From the NCBI GenBank assembly GCA_036345935.2, contig JADWOT020000009.1, forward strand, positions 2,809,381 through 2,873,380: DNA of 64,000 bases, given 5' to 3'. How positions within the stretch are numbered: the first letter of the stretch is position 1; each line of letters opens with the position of its first letter. Source of the stretch: Taenia hydatigena. Taxonomy: Eukaryota > Platyhelminthes > Cestoda > Cyclophyllidea > Taeniidae. The position numbers and the translations under genes are program-made. Of this stretch, positions 1 to 13,800 are shown piece after piece. Under the pieces are notes generated by a model. It did no database searches, was not told the DNA's origin, and saw only the letters and a program-made list of their open reading frames with translations.

Positions 1-2699
1 CATACCGCCCAGCGGAAGTACAAAGACATAATCAAAGTAATACATTTTCATGGAGTTGGTTAGAGAAAAACTAAAAGTCTTGAACCACAGAAAAAGAAAA
101 TACGACATAGACAGCAGGCCTAATGACGCAGGTAGTGCGCAACTGTTTGGCACCGCAGCAGACCCCAAAACGCAATGCAAATAAGATTAGTTCTCTTAAT
201 TTTGACCGCAGGTTCCGATGAAAAAGTATTTCTACTTTTGCCAGCAGTGGCAGGTTTGCAGTATTTCATGACAAAGAAGTGCATTAAGTCGTGCAGCGAA
301 GAGACTGAATCGGCTTAGAATGGTGATATGATGCTTTGTTCTCCAGACCCGAGTGTAGTTGCACTATCATTTATTAAGCAGTATTACTTTAAATAGGCAG
401 ACTCTTTTGTGGGTCGTGGGGATCGAGCTCCCTCTAAGACCGTGGCGGTGAAGGCTTTAACACGGATTATAAGGTGATTTATATCGTTCACATGTGGAGC
501 CACCCTAAAACAATCTCTTATAATTGCTTGAGATGAACGAATGTAAAAATGGATTTTGCTATATATGTGTTTTATCGCTCCGTGATTACACACCCGTCCG
601 AATAGTTGACGGCCTTCAAAACGATATTTGAGTTTTCCGTTCTTAGTAAAGCAGCAGATGAACGACACATTCAAAAAGTCTTAGGTATGATCCTCGTCTG
701 ACTCATGGTTCTTGAACATATCTGTAAATATCTACGTGTTAGAGATTTCCAAAACTCGCTTAGTGCCATTAGAGCGGGAATCTTCACACCCATGCAAAAG
801 AATTCCTGACTTTTGCGTCTATAATGGGGGACTCGTTGCTGCAAAGTTAAATCGTCCTGGGACAGTCTGTACCATCTCGTCATCAATATCGAGATGGTAG
901 ACTCTCAAGTAAATGCCTTCATGAATTCAGGTATGGTCATATGTAATTATGGAATCCATGAAATCCAATCCAGCCTAGTCAAAACGTTCCTTCAAGTCAG
1001 TGCAGAGTTTAACTCTTCCGTGGTTGCTAGAAGCGGGATGCTGGATTGGTATCCTGTGTAAGCAAATGCCTTGAATGGAAGATTGTGAGGCTTCGGTGTT
1101 TTAAAGACCGTCTGAAGGTTGGCGGAAATGTTTACTGAGGCTGAAGATCAGAAACGAAACTGTTGTAATGGAGAACGTTACTGCAGAACAGAACTACGGT
1201 TGCTTATGGAACGCTGATACTATTCAGAGGTTGTATTGCTACTAAACAAATATCCCATCGATGATAAAAATAGGTTTATGGTTTCCTAGTGGTAGCCTGA
1301 TCTGTAGGTTTTACGGCCTGGGTTACAAAAAATCTGATCACAACGGCTCACGCTGTTTCAGACACGTACTTTCACTGTCGCCATTCAACTGGCTTAACAG
1401 TGTCTGGATCAGCCAACAGCATGCGGGCCGGCCATTAATAACGGTAATGGAACCATCTTGGCACCTAATGATGTGCTTAGCGAAGGCATGACAGCGTCCT
1501 TTTTAAGTAGCTGAAAATTTAAGGCCTCAATTCAAATTAAACATCCCCATTGGGATCTACAATAACGTGTTCAATCAATTTCAGCAAGCTTACTTTCTGA
1601 TATAGGCAATGTTTCCTGCCATGGTTGAATCTAGCTCAATTAACTACTTGCCTTCATTTTTAACTACTTGATGTTACTGTATACCACTTAAGCTCTTTAC
1701 TGGGATCACAAACCCCTTAATTTACCCAATTTTACAGATTGATGTGCTATGGCTTTTAGGCTTTTACTTAAACTTTTGTTCCTAGTAAAGGCATCAGACG
1801 CACTTAATCTCGGCGGGCATTCGGCATCAATCGGTTTTGTGAGGATCTAAAACAAGTCATTACTAATTTCCACCATTTTTGACACCCAAGACAATTTTAT
1901 TTTCTCCATAGGGGCATTTACATTTGTAGGTGTAATTTAGCTAATAAACACTTCGCCGCCGATCGGACAGTGCATTTATTTAATTCGAAAGACTTGGAGT
2001 TTACAGAAGAGCAATTCTTTAGCTTTATCACTTCCGTCGGTCTTATGCATAATTAATTAAGACGGTCAGATTTTACGGAGGAGTGCTAAAGTTACTTGAT
2101 ATTTCGTGAGCGGAGTCAATAAACTTCCGGCTCCTTACACATGGCCCAGTGCTGGGCGAGGGCTCATAGCGTCGTCGTTCTAGGCGCCGTTTCCGTTCAC
2201 TTTTGCAGAAGGTGGGTTAAACCTACCTTTTTCATTCCCATTTAGCAACAATGCGAGCGCTACTGGCCAGCGTTCAGTTGCACATTCGGTGCGATTAATG
2301 TGACAAGTCGGGACGCCATCAGCACTGCTCAATACACCATCCGAGAGTTCCGCGTATGCAAGGTTAGCACAGCGATTTCCTATTTACCTTGAAATGATAT
2401 CCCCCTTATGTTTAAGTTCTAATCCCCTCTAAACGTCACGGTGGACTTCACTCATGCTTATAAATGCGTAGGATATTTTGTTCTCTGCCGTCTTGTAAGA
2501 ATGATATCATTGGTATTTTGAGTGAAATGCGCAAATAAACAAAGTCGTTTTGATTTAGTGTCATCTTGAAATCAAAAAACGCATCTTAAAGATTGATCGC
2601 GACGTATTCTTCGTGTTGTACACAATCACTGAAGGAAAGTAAAGGCTTTCCAAAGTTACAAAAAGTGGTAGTGTTTTTGTTACTGGCGTAGCGTTCCTA

Positions 2700-4850
2700 T
2701 TCTTTCCTGAAGACATGGGAAGAAACAATACTGGGGCAGGAAAGGTATCGTCTGTGTGCAGAAGGGCTGAGGGGTTACAAGTGTGACCCAGAGGTAATGC
2801 CGCCCAGCGGAAGTTTAGTCGCGGACACTTCAGTGTCTGTGGAGTCAAGAGGAATGGTTGCATGAAAAAGTATTGCATTAGCTTATTGTCGTTCTGTACT
2901 ACTCTTAAATAGGTATGCTTTGCTTAGACAACAGATCCTTTGAAAAGTAAACGTGACCCCGTTTTTTGTCTCCTCCGTACAACTACTTAGGACAGTTCTC
3001 TAAGCTCTCCTCTCCTGCGGCCGATAATCCAAGCTTGATATCACTTTGGAAGCTCTGAATTTGTCACCTTTTTCATTAAGCCTCAATAGACCTCACCAAC
3101 TTCGTTTTTTATCATAGAACCCTTCAAAAAATATCACAATTTAATTATTTAAGTAAATCTGCTCGTAGGATTTTGTGTCCACAGCCATATATTAATCCTT
3201 TAAACGCTTTGTCCGAAACTGCTTCTGATTTGTAAAAAAAAGCTGGATTGCAGTTCTGCCTTTTAGTCATTTTCAAAGTTGTTTTAAAAATACAAGAGGA
3301 TTTATTTTTATCACTAGCAGAGTGCACTTTGTAAAATCTAATACAGATTTGGCCATCAAGAGGCCAAAATTTGTACCTGCCGATTAATAGGATTCCGGGA
3401 TTCTGTTGGCATGCATAACTCCTTACTAGCTAAGGTAAATCTCAGTACAAAGAAGAAAGACAAGGAAAGTCTCACACGAAGAATTTTATTTCTAAAATCC
3501 TCAAAGTAGGAAACGTGGATCAACAGATCTCATTTAGTTAATTATAGCCCTAGTGACACGCGTGCGTCTAGAATCCTCGTTAAAGAAGACAAATGCTTTC
3601 ATTTCTTTTTTTCGAATAAAGAGTTCTAAGAACTGGACACAAACCAGGGCACAATGTTCAAGGGTTATCTTGGGGATTCCGACCGTATGTTTGAATAAAA
3701 GAGTTACATCGGTAATGATAAATAGTGACGATGAGTTTATTCTAAATTGCTTATGGTTTACTTACTTATTAATGTAGCACCCCAAGACTCCACAGAAAAA
3801 GAAAGGAGGCCAATAAAATGCAAAGCGGTTAAGGTCTTGGAGGTCATGCTGTCCTGCGGAAGTGCAGTGGCGGATCCTTAAGTACCCGCGTAACAACCAA
3901 TGTAGCACACTAGCATCTTCAGTATTTTGACTATTTCCCATAGAAAAGCTTTACTTAGTAGCATTGTCGGCCAATACTATGGCAGCTCTATCATTTTACC
4001 AAGTAAAATCTGCATTTCCAGAACCCTTAGTTATTGGACAAAGTTAAATAAAAAGGTTAGGATCTCTGCTATGCGTTTACAACTCAACATGGAGGCTTGC
4101 TAGAAGCGTTTTTATATTTTCTTTCTAAATAGGTGCTAAATGGGACCGAATTTAATGTAAGCACCACTAAGTTGCATTAACCAAGCCAAAATTTTGCACA
4201 AAAACAATGGGCATCAAGGCTGTTGTGAATTTTCATGACAGAACGTGATCGACGTCGGAAAATGGGGGATTCTTGTTAAATTGGATGCTTTCTTTGAAGT
4301 GAGCGGCGAATTTTTTAACTGCTTATTTCAGGGCACATCGTCAGACTCGCTTGTTTTTAAGGAAATAAAATATCTCACTGAGTCAGTCAGCCTATGAAGT
4401 TATCAGATGACGTTATGAACAAGTGCCTCTGTTTTGCGCAGCGCTCTCGTGAATTCACGTGCAGTGTTCGGCGACAAATTGTTTCGCTTCGTGACTCAGT
4501 TGCGGAGTACATTACTTGCTTTAAACCACTTCGCAGATTAGTCTTTCGCCATTTTAAGGGCTCTAGTAACTTTTCAGGGGAGTTGCGCCTTGAGAGCTAC
4601 CAAGTCAAAATATACGACACTGTCCTAAGGTCGCACTGGTTGGACGGGTAAATGCATAACTGAAATTGTAGCAGCTAGAGATTTCAATGATGATAAAAGA
4701 GGGCATCATGCTTGAGCAGAAAATGCATTGGAGGCGCACAGAAGGGCTTAGAGTGAGGCCTGCTGACATGGCCTGGAGGCCATGCCTCCCAGAGGAGGTA
4801 CAGTTGCGGAATCTTAAATGCGAAGACTTGTACGAATTGTCAAAGTGTTA
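2700..4850 (+). repeat. Cluster of degenerate dispersed-repeat copies
   Basis: Three diverged copies of one module occur near 2700-2840, 3774-3890 and 4690-4850; the window also opens with a fragment of it (1-30). Shared landmarks are CAGAAGGGCTGAG, a GGAGGCCATGC-like core and GCGGAAGTGCAGT, often preceded by GAAGACAAAA and GGCATAATGCTTGGGCAG. The copies are about 1 kb apart and all in + orientation. No coding capacity is seen. They look like old terminal repeats of a small non-autonomous element. Confidence 0.6.
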
Positions 4851-7800
4851 CGGAAAAAAAGAGATAGCACGGAGCTAAACTATTGGCAATCCTTCAAATT
4901 CACAAAAACGTTTCACCTTTTGAGCATTCGATTGTTCATAATGTGGGCTACTCTTTATTTGGGAAGCATTGATTTCTGTGATTAGTTTTTTAAAATCATT
5001 TTAATGTTAAATACAGGCATGCTAGGAAACTGTAATTTCTGATACCTCGGTCACATTCCGTAAAACGGTCTAAACATTACCCGCATGTTACACATATCAC
5101 TTGCCTTACCAGCTTAATGATATTTTACATTGGTTATTGACACACATTAAGAGTGGTATCTCTAGGTATGAAGTGCTTCAATTAAACTAATTTTTCAATG
5201 TGTTTAGACAAATCGTCCCGATACTTTTCTGCATCACTACGGAACGAGTCTCTCATACGCAAAACTTAAATTTTTCAGGGATGAGGTTACTATAAACATT
5301 TCAATGGCTTAAGATCCTACTGCAACATTCATTCTGCAAGAAAGGTGGAAAGCCACAGGTATGGACGGATGTATGCACCGCAAGACACCATAGAGACTGA
5401 AGACGAAAGTCATTTTGCCAAAGCATAGCATAGTACAGAATTTGTATTTCTGAATTCAGAATGATGCACCTGAAGCAAAGCGGATAATTCGTCAGTTCCA
5501 GCTGGATTCTTGGCACAAAAATGGATTTCCTCTCATTGGTGCCGTCATTGAATTAACCGCAAAACTGTACGCATGGCGACAGGGCAAGGAAGGGCCTATT
5601 GTGGTTCACTGTTCGTGAGTCATCCAAGTTGCATGTTTCCTGCCTACCATAAACTGAATTATTATTCTGACAAAAAGTCAAGCAACACCGATGAAATGTT
5701 GTCGTCTTCCGGCAAAATTCATCTTATCCCATGTAAACCTTAGGAATATAGTGTTACCGATATCATCATGCTTTCAGCCCCATCTAAACCAAGTTAGTAT
5801 AGTAGTAATAAGTTTTATTTTTCAATGTTTTTCCGCTAAAACACAGTGAATCCCATAAAAGAAATTCGCCAAAGTAAAAGAGTAGACAAATACCTTTTGA
5901 ACGAATATCATACATACGATTGCTAAGAACTACTGACCATAAGGCATGATCTCATGATCAGAGGACAAAAAATGGCATTTTGGTGCCAAACACGTCGAAA
6001 TGGTTTGTAAACTGCCTTTCAAGACAGTGCAATCCTGCATTCAATGACGCAAATGCCATAGTGTGGTTAAACATCTGGTATGCACATAAAAACACGATTA
6101 GAAGAATGAAGCGGCTGTATAAAGGAAAGTTACTTTTCAAAAATTTGTCGTTTCCATTGTCCAATCATCTAATGATCTTTCCAGCGGTCGTTTTAGGCAA
6201 ATTCCAAGGTATACTTTAATCCTGGCGCCATTTCCATTCACACATCACTCCATGTATTTAAGTATTACACATATGGAGTAAGCGAAAGGTCATTTATCAT
6301 CATGTGTCGATGAACGCTCAGTTTATTGGACTTCGCTCCACTCAATACGGCCTAATGGCTTTTCGCTCTCATTTGAATCATGCGGCGCATTTCATGACTC
6401 ACGGCTTACGCCAGTTACTTGATTACGAAGTATTTATGGTTGTAAAGTCAAATTCACTGGATCGATTAAAGTATCATTTGTATAAATCCTTGAAAAGGGT
6501 GAGGTATTCAAATTTTAATTCCACAATTATTCTTATTACTGTCGTCGGCGCTATGAAGTGGCAATGATGTTAATGTTTTTAAGAAAAACTCACCCCCTCA
6601 ACCAGGGAACTTTGCGTTGCCGTACATTTTTGGTTGTTTTCACGAGGAGATGCATCGCTTGGCCTTACGGCATCACCAGCAAAAGCGTCATTCTCTCTTC
6701 GGTGGCAAGCGGGACTAAAATGAATGCCAACGCGAATCATAAAAGTTAAATGCACATGTTCTACCCTTTTAAACTGTTTTGTACCAGTGGGCTTAAACTC
6801 GTTTCAACTCAGCTTTTTCTCCCCCTTCCTATGTGTCTTCTTTTGGATATTCAAGCGGTTTTTTTTCAAATCAGGACAACAAAGAAAAGCTCATTAAAAT
6901 AAAGGGGCTAAACTCGGTCTCGTACTTTCTTCGTGCTTTAAGACAAACTTAAAACTGGATAACAGTGTGTTGAACGTACTACCTCCAAGATTGCATATTT
7001 TCTGCAATGAACTTTCGGCAAATGAAATGAGGTTGGAGATTAATTGGTTGGTTAGATGGTTTTGTGTCTATCTAAGAACATTGACGATTACCAATTTCGA
7101 CGTCTCGCGGTCAAGTGACCTGAAAAATTGACCAGAGTTCTACTTCATCAAATGCTAAAATACCTTTTTTCTGAGCCTATGTCAAAGTACATTTACTCTT
7201 TCCACTTCATAGTGGATGAGTTTCATGAAACTTCAAAAGATATGTTACAATCCTGCAACAGTTTTGCTATGTTTGGGAAAATATTTAGAGAGCAAGAAAT
7301 TACTAGCCACACTTATTTCCATTGAATTTCAATTTGATCATGAGAAATGCTGTATGGCCCCTAGACCCCCATAAAGGCAAAATAGGGCAAAATACTAAAG
7401 CAACAGATGTATTGGCGGCGTACAGAAGGGCTGAGAGGCTTCTATCATTCCCCGGAGGCCATGCCGTCCGGCGGAAGTGCAATATTGGAGCCGCTTAGCT
7501 AGAATGCAGCGTTAAACAAACAAATTATTGCATAGCTTCTCCCTCCTTTTGAGCGACGTCTGAGCAATTCCCTTGGTCAACCTTTTGCATTGGCCACTGT
7601 ATGGTAGTCGGTGTCATAAGCAAAATGCTCACTAATCACTTGCATCAGATACTGAATGGCGTAAACAAAAAAGATATTTGACCGCAAGTCACAAATCTCT
7701 CTTGGTGATGCTACGGAATGTGGTGTTCGTCTTGTTATAAAGATGTATTGAGAGTAGGTGATGTGCTGGCTACCTTGGGTGCCAATTATTGGTCGTCAGG

Positions 7801-10800
7801 CTACTGACCTTAAAGCAGGGTTACTTAACAAAGGATGAGGTTTCCCATAGCTCCTTGGGATTAGGATTTCTACCTGTTTTGCTTTGTCACTTTGTTTTCA
7901 TTTTGGTGCTGTCCAGCCACACATCTATTTTGCTTCTCTCTGATTAATGCAGGAGTGTAGGAGGAGGAGGTATTGCGTGTTCACTTAATTGACAACTTAA
8001 TGCAAGTACCGTAGACAGTTCCGTAACGGACTTTCCAGATGGTTCACGGATAATGCTGCCACAGTTATTAATAGCAAATTTGAAGAATACGAGACTGGGG
8101 GAGCTGCCAAAGGTCAACATCATTTCCAAATCTCCTATTAAGGGGGTTTGGAGATTCCCCAATCCACCCCATTTACGCCTCTTCCGCCACCCTAAGGCTT
8201 TGCATCTAGTAATCGAAATTCGAGTCGCCGTCCTTTACCGACGAATTCGCTATTCGCTGCCACCAATGTAGCATTCCATGGTTTCTCTGAAGGCGAAAGA
8301 AGGCATAATGCTTAAGCAGAAATTGTACAGAAGAGCTGAGGGGCGGCTGGCGTGGCCCGGAGGTCATGCTTCTAAGGAAAAGTGCTTTAGTCGTGCCCTC
8401 CAGTGCTTGGGTAGTCAAAACGAAGCATTAAGCATTGCATAGATAAGTTATTTCAGAGAATCACATCCTTTGTAATGATTACTGCTCTAAACGCTATAAT
8501 TTTCACCGGTTTCTAGCCGTAATCATTTGTTTCAATCCTACATAGAATGTAATATTGAAATACCAACGTCTCAATTTTATCACTTTAGCAACAGTATAGT
8601 AATGTGGATAAATTTGAAGAGCTATATTTGAAATAATGTAATCCTTATTTTCACCTAGACGAGCATCTTATGCTCCCAAACAATGACCTGTAATTCCTAG
8701 AGAGTGGAGTTGTGAATGGATATACGTATTTGCTTGGACAATCTTTGAGCATCTTAAAATTGCGTTTCTATCAGCTTATTCGAAATAGGCTCTCCTTACC
8801 CAAACTTAAAGCTAAAAATCGACCACACGGTCTATAAAAATACTGCATAATGTTTAGCGCCACACTGGCTGCATCCCTTCGAAGCCTGCCGTCTTGGTGC
8901 GTTTGAATGGAGCTCTTTTTTGCCTCGATAAAACTTTTAACTGCTCTCATTGGATACTTTACCTAAGAGTAAGCAAATAAAGAGGAAGATAATGTCAAAG
9001 TCCATCAAATAAGCACCTCTTTGAACCAATTGAATGCACATTTGCTAAAATGTGATTCCTTCGCGAATTTCTCCAATAGAATTGGGTAACTTTAAGTATC
9101 ATTATTTTGCAGCTTCACACCATCTGATCTCTTTTACTGTCAACTCCTTTTTTACATCGCGGGCATAAAAAGTCCGACACACTTTGTTTCCGCTAGCAGT
9201 GAGGTAGACATTTTATTGCGCTCCAAGGCGGCCTTATTCGACTTTCGTATTCAGGTTAAAAATCCGGCCACGAAATTTTACTACCGATAAACCTGACCTA
9301 GATCAAATACCTTTCCGAATCCCTGTGAACTACGCAATAAACTCAATCCCACCAACGTTGTATTTCTTATAATACAATAAATAATTATCATCATTAATTC
9401 AGGCTTTCATTCGTGACAGAAAGTAGGAATGACATCTCGCAAAAGAAACTTACTTTACATGACCGGAAAAAGAACACGTCTGTGAATTCGTAAAATCGTA
9501 AACATAAAGATGTGCAGAAGTATCAAAGGAAAATTAGTGTAATCTTTGCAAAATTTAATTAGAGAAGATGGCAAATCAACAAGCCATCTGGATTTATAAT
9601 AATTTGATTTTCTAGTGACGGCTCTGGACGGACAGGCACCTTCATATGCATAAATGAGTTGCTTGACGTGATTCGTAGGGACGAGATCGGTGCCACCGTT
9701 CCATTGGCACAATACGCATTGAAAGTGGCTACATCACGACCGCAGATGATTGACAGTGTGGAGCAGTACGTCTTCATCTACACTGTTCTTTCGGAATGGG
9801 TTCGATCTGGTGGAGAGACCAGCATACCTCTTAGCACTCTTCCAAAGGTTCTACAACAGCTTCGAAAACCACCTGAATTCGGCTACGGCATCGGACACTG
9901 TGCCTCAAAGTATGAAGCCGAATTGACGGTACGCCTGTAGATAAGTAATTTTTTGGTTAAACCGGTAGTCTTTTGCTATAATTAAGTGAAAAAAGGCTCT
10001 TAATAGGCGGGTCTTAAGAACCCCCGAAGAACCGAGCTTTTGCAATGTTTGAAATCAAGGAAGCGAGTTATACAAAAACATAGTGGGTAAATGGTAGGTT
10101 GAACAGGGTAGCAACAAAAATTTCTAGATTATTTGTTCTAGAATTTGAGGCTGTTAAAAGAATTTGTGAGAAAGATTAAATGCCTTCAACTGACCAAACA
10201 TCACTCGCAGAGTAGACTAGAGGCGTTCTGCAACATCAGTCAGATTAATATACAAATATGACCAAAGAATGGCCTGTCATACGACATTGGTGAGCTTATT
10301 ATTAATGACAGACACGTTATTTCCTTCGATGGTAGGAACTTGGGTGACTAAGTATTTTTTACACATATTGTGTGAAGGCAAAGCTCCCAACTTTGCTTTG
10401 CCACATTGCGTTAGTATAAAGACGTTTGAGAAAAATTCACTTATGAATGTAGACTTCCCAATGGTCAACGTGGTGGAACTGAAAAAGGAGAGTTTCGGAT
10501 CATGTGTAAATAGATGTTATAATTTTATTTTATTTGCTTGGCATTCCCACGTGACGATTCCTAATATTTTTGACACCTGTTTATTAAAAAGGGAGTAACT
10601 GCACATACATCGTCTACAGCACGGTAGGGCCTGGGACCACTGGAGTGGTGGAGCTCTTAAGTGATCCGCTATAAAAATCGAGACTTCAATAAACATTTAA
10701 TGCATTGGATAGCCCATTCAAATATTTTGGGCGTCATCCCTGGCGCTCATCCTGGTCAACCTTGCATGGCAACCATCCCAGCCTAATTAGTAGTCTAAGA

Positions 10801-13800
10801 AGAACACTCAAAAGCCAACCGCACTAGTCCTCAAATACTGGTGCTAATTGAAGTGACACTTTTACGAAGTGATATTGACAGTTTTGTAACGAATTTTTCA
10901 GATGCTTCACAACTAGTCTCTCCAGCTTTAGTTATAAATAGCATTCCTCCAAAACACGAAATTTAGGTGGTTGCCAAAAGCAGATGGCATTTTCACCCCT
11001 TCCGTCTGCAGCGCTTCCTCTTCTCCCGCTACTTTAAGGTCTATCCAGCCGGCAGCAGATGTCAGCGTAGTTCTCCTTTAAGATAGAGTTTGCTTTCCTC
11101 CGCCACTAATGTAGCGCCCTGAGACCACCTTAATGTGAAAGAAGATATAATACTCGGGCAGAATATGAATTTCTGACGCAGGTAAGGCTTGGGATTTCTG
11201 ACATGACTCGAAGAGCAGCCTGCTGTTGGAGGTACAAAGAAGAGAGCCCCAAATGATCCATCACCAACTTAAGACCTAAATAAGGGTTAACATAATGCTA
11301 CACATTCCCTCGACTACCTCTTTAAGAAACTTATCTGCTTAATTATTATTTCCTCAAAGTGCTGCATTAAAGGCTGTTTTGAAAAACGTTAATTATTCAC
11401 CTAATGAGATCCTCCCTCCTTTTTATCGCAAAAGTTTGCATAAATTTACCAGATGTTTAAGTGATGTAGCGGCGGGAAGGGTAGCGGGAGGATTTTATGC
11501 CTTGTCCGAAAAAACTGCCATTTTAGATAAAACCTGTTGGCCTATTCCCAGCTTGATACAAAATTGGCAATTAATTAAATCCTTTAGACAAATAAAATTT
11601 ATTGCAGAGACAGTGAGCCGCAAGGAAGAATGGTTGAGAGTTGGCGAAACCATATTTTGTAGTGAATGTTGTTGTGTTTGTTGTGTGTGTACGGTAGCTG
11701 CTGGGTTTATCACATTCGTGGGTGTACCAAAACAATTGGCCTCCAAATTCGCTTGCCGATAAGCTGTGCCATTCTTTGGTACTGAATCATTCAGCACTCT
11801 TTCAATTGTACGATTAAAACTAGAATGATTGCCTACACTTAAACTCTTGGTGGTGATTACACTTCGACTTTTTTGACGACTCTAAACTTGCCATCACCTG
11901 CAAGTCCTAACAGACGCGGCTTAACGAAAGACTTAAAAACACCAAATTTGCTTTGAAAGCTTATAGCTTAAGTACATTCGTACTGGCAAATTTCGCCGTG
12001 TTAAGTAGAAAAGTTCTTCCAAAGGAGACAAATTAATTGAATGTAAGTTTTCATGCACGGACCTGTTCGCGTAGACCTGGTGATTCGTGTCAGACCCCCC
12101 AAGATCTGATCTCGCTTCAACGTCTCCTTTTTCGTCACTTGAAGTGAGTTTGCTTAACGTGGATACCAATGTAGCTCACTGTATTAGCGTAGTAGGAGAA
12201 TACCATCATTGAAAAGTTGTTTGTTACTAACTTGCAGAAGGACTAGAAGATTATAACATCAAGAAATAGGTAAGGCGCAGTTAAATAATTATTAGATCAC
12301 TATAAAATGCTGACATTTTTTTGATTTACCAATCACATATGTTGAATAGCAATGTTTCTATTAACATTGAGGAGTCTCTCCCTCCATAAATAGAATGCGA
12401 TTGTCTTTATTAAAGTGCCCTTTTTTAGCCTGGAGGTAATAATTAAACTGGCAAAACAACTTTTTCTTCTAAAAATGAACATGGGAGAGTGATCTTTATC
12501 ACTAGAGTGGCCATTTTCGCCCGAACACTAATTAGGTGCTCTGGAGTTAATGAATCCTTTACGTACGAGATTTTGGGACCTCTCAAAGGGGAAGGCATTA
12601 CTGATTTCTGCAGGAAAGCTCGGCTTTAAAGCGGTTCATTACTTGTCATTTTAAGCCACAGGCTTTAAGGCTTTAAACACAATCGTTAAGGTTTTGAGCT
12701 GTGGAAAACTACTGAGCCTCCAATAAAAGGAGGTCTTATATATATATTAGAACAATAGGGGTTTGGCTGCATTTTTGGCAGCGAGCAGACTGCTAAAATT
12801 TGCACAGATGGATGAGTGGGTGGGCTAGTGAAACTTTAGTGAGTAGCTACTAAGGAATGATCTTGTTATTGTGAAATTAAGCCGTCATGCTTCAGTTCTG
12901 TCCATTTCTTTATCCTTCTTCCCCTCAATGGTGGTTAGCACTCCTCTAACGTATTAAACTTATTAGTTCATGGATTAATGAAACTACCTTCTGACGGTTC
13001 ACCTTGATGATTTGAAGGGTTGGCAGACGCGATCACGTGATCAAGCATTCTGATTGGTTTTCATTCCTATTTCCTTTATTATAAAAGCTGATAAATCGCC
13101 TGGTCAAACCCCTGACTGTCGGTGAATGCGCAGGAGGTCATCGTATAGAAAATCGGAGAAAAAGTAGAAACGTTCTTATCCAACCTCGTAAGTGCTCTAC
13201 TGTTCCCTTTCATCTTGAACCCGGTATAATTAAGTTTTGTCTTCAACTGAAAGATTTTTGGGAATTTCGTTTCCAAGTAAAATAGAGTGACGGTTCGCTC
13301 AAAAGGTGGCTGATTTCACCCATTGTTTTTTCATATCAAAATTCTACTCAGACTAAATGGAGCGATGCATCTTAATTTACCTTACTTAAGCAGTTTAAGT
13401 TAAGCTGACTGAACTTGACACACATTGCTTGGACTTTCCTTTGCATTATTTGTCATAATTAGGTGCAGGAACCATCCGAAGACTAGGTGCTAACAGCTCC
13501 AAGGGTATGAGTAACGGTTCTTTTGGGAGGGGAATCACTGTTTTAACCGTCAACTTCTACCATTAATAATTAATTTGGCTTAATGCGTTTCTGACTAGGA
13601 AATCATATACACTATTTCTAACGCATTACTCTACTTGTTTTGCATTTCTCAGTGACCATCTACACAAAACGGTCACTTTTTCCAGGAGAACGTTATTACA
13701 GGTTGCTCCTTTTAGAGTCTCCGTTGTGGAATATTGCTGCTATAAATTCATATCGTTTACTTACAATCCCCTCGACGAATATATTTGAAGTTGTAAATTT

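Noticed and set aside
2561..2878. Minus-strand 105-aa protein
   Set aside because: Lies across dispersed-repeat modules; the frame is not shared by other copies.
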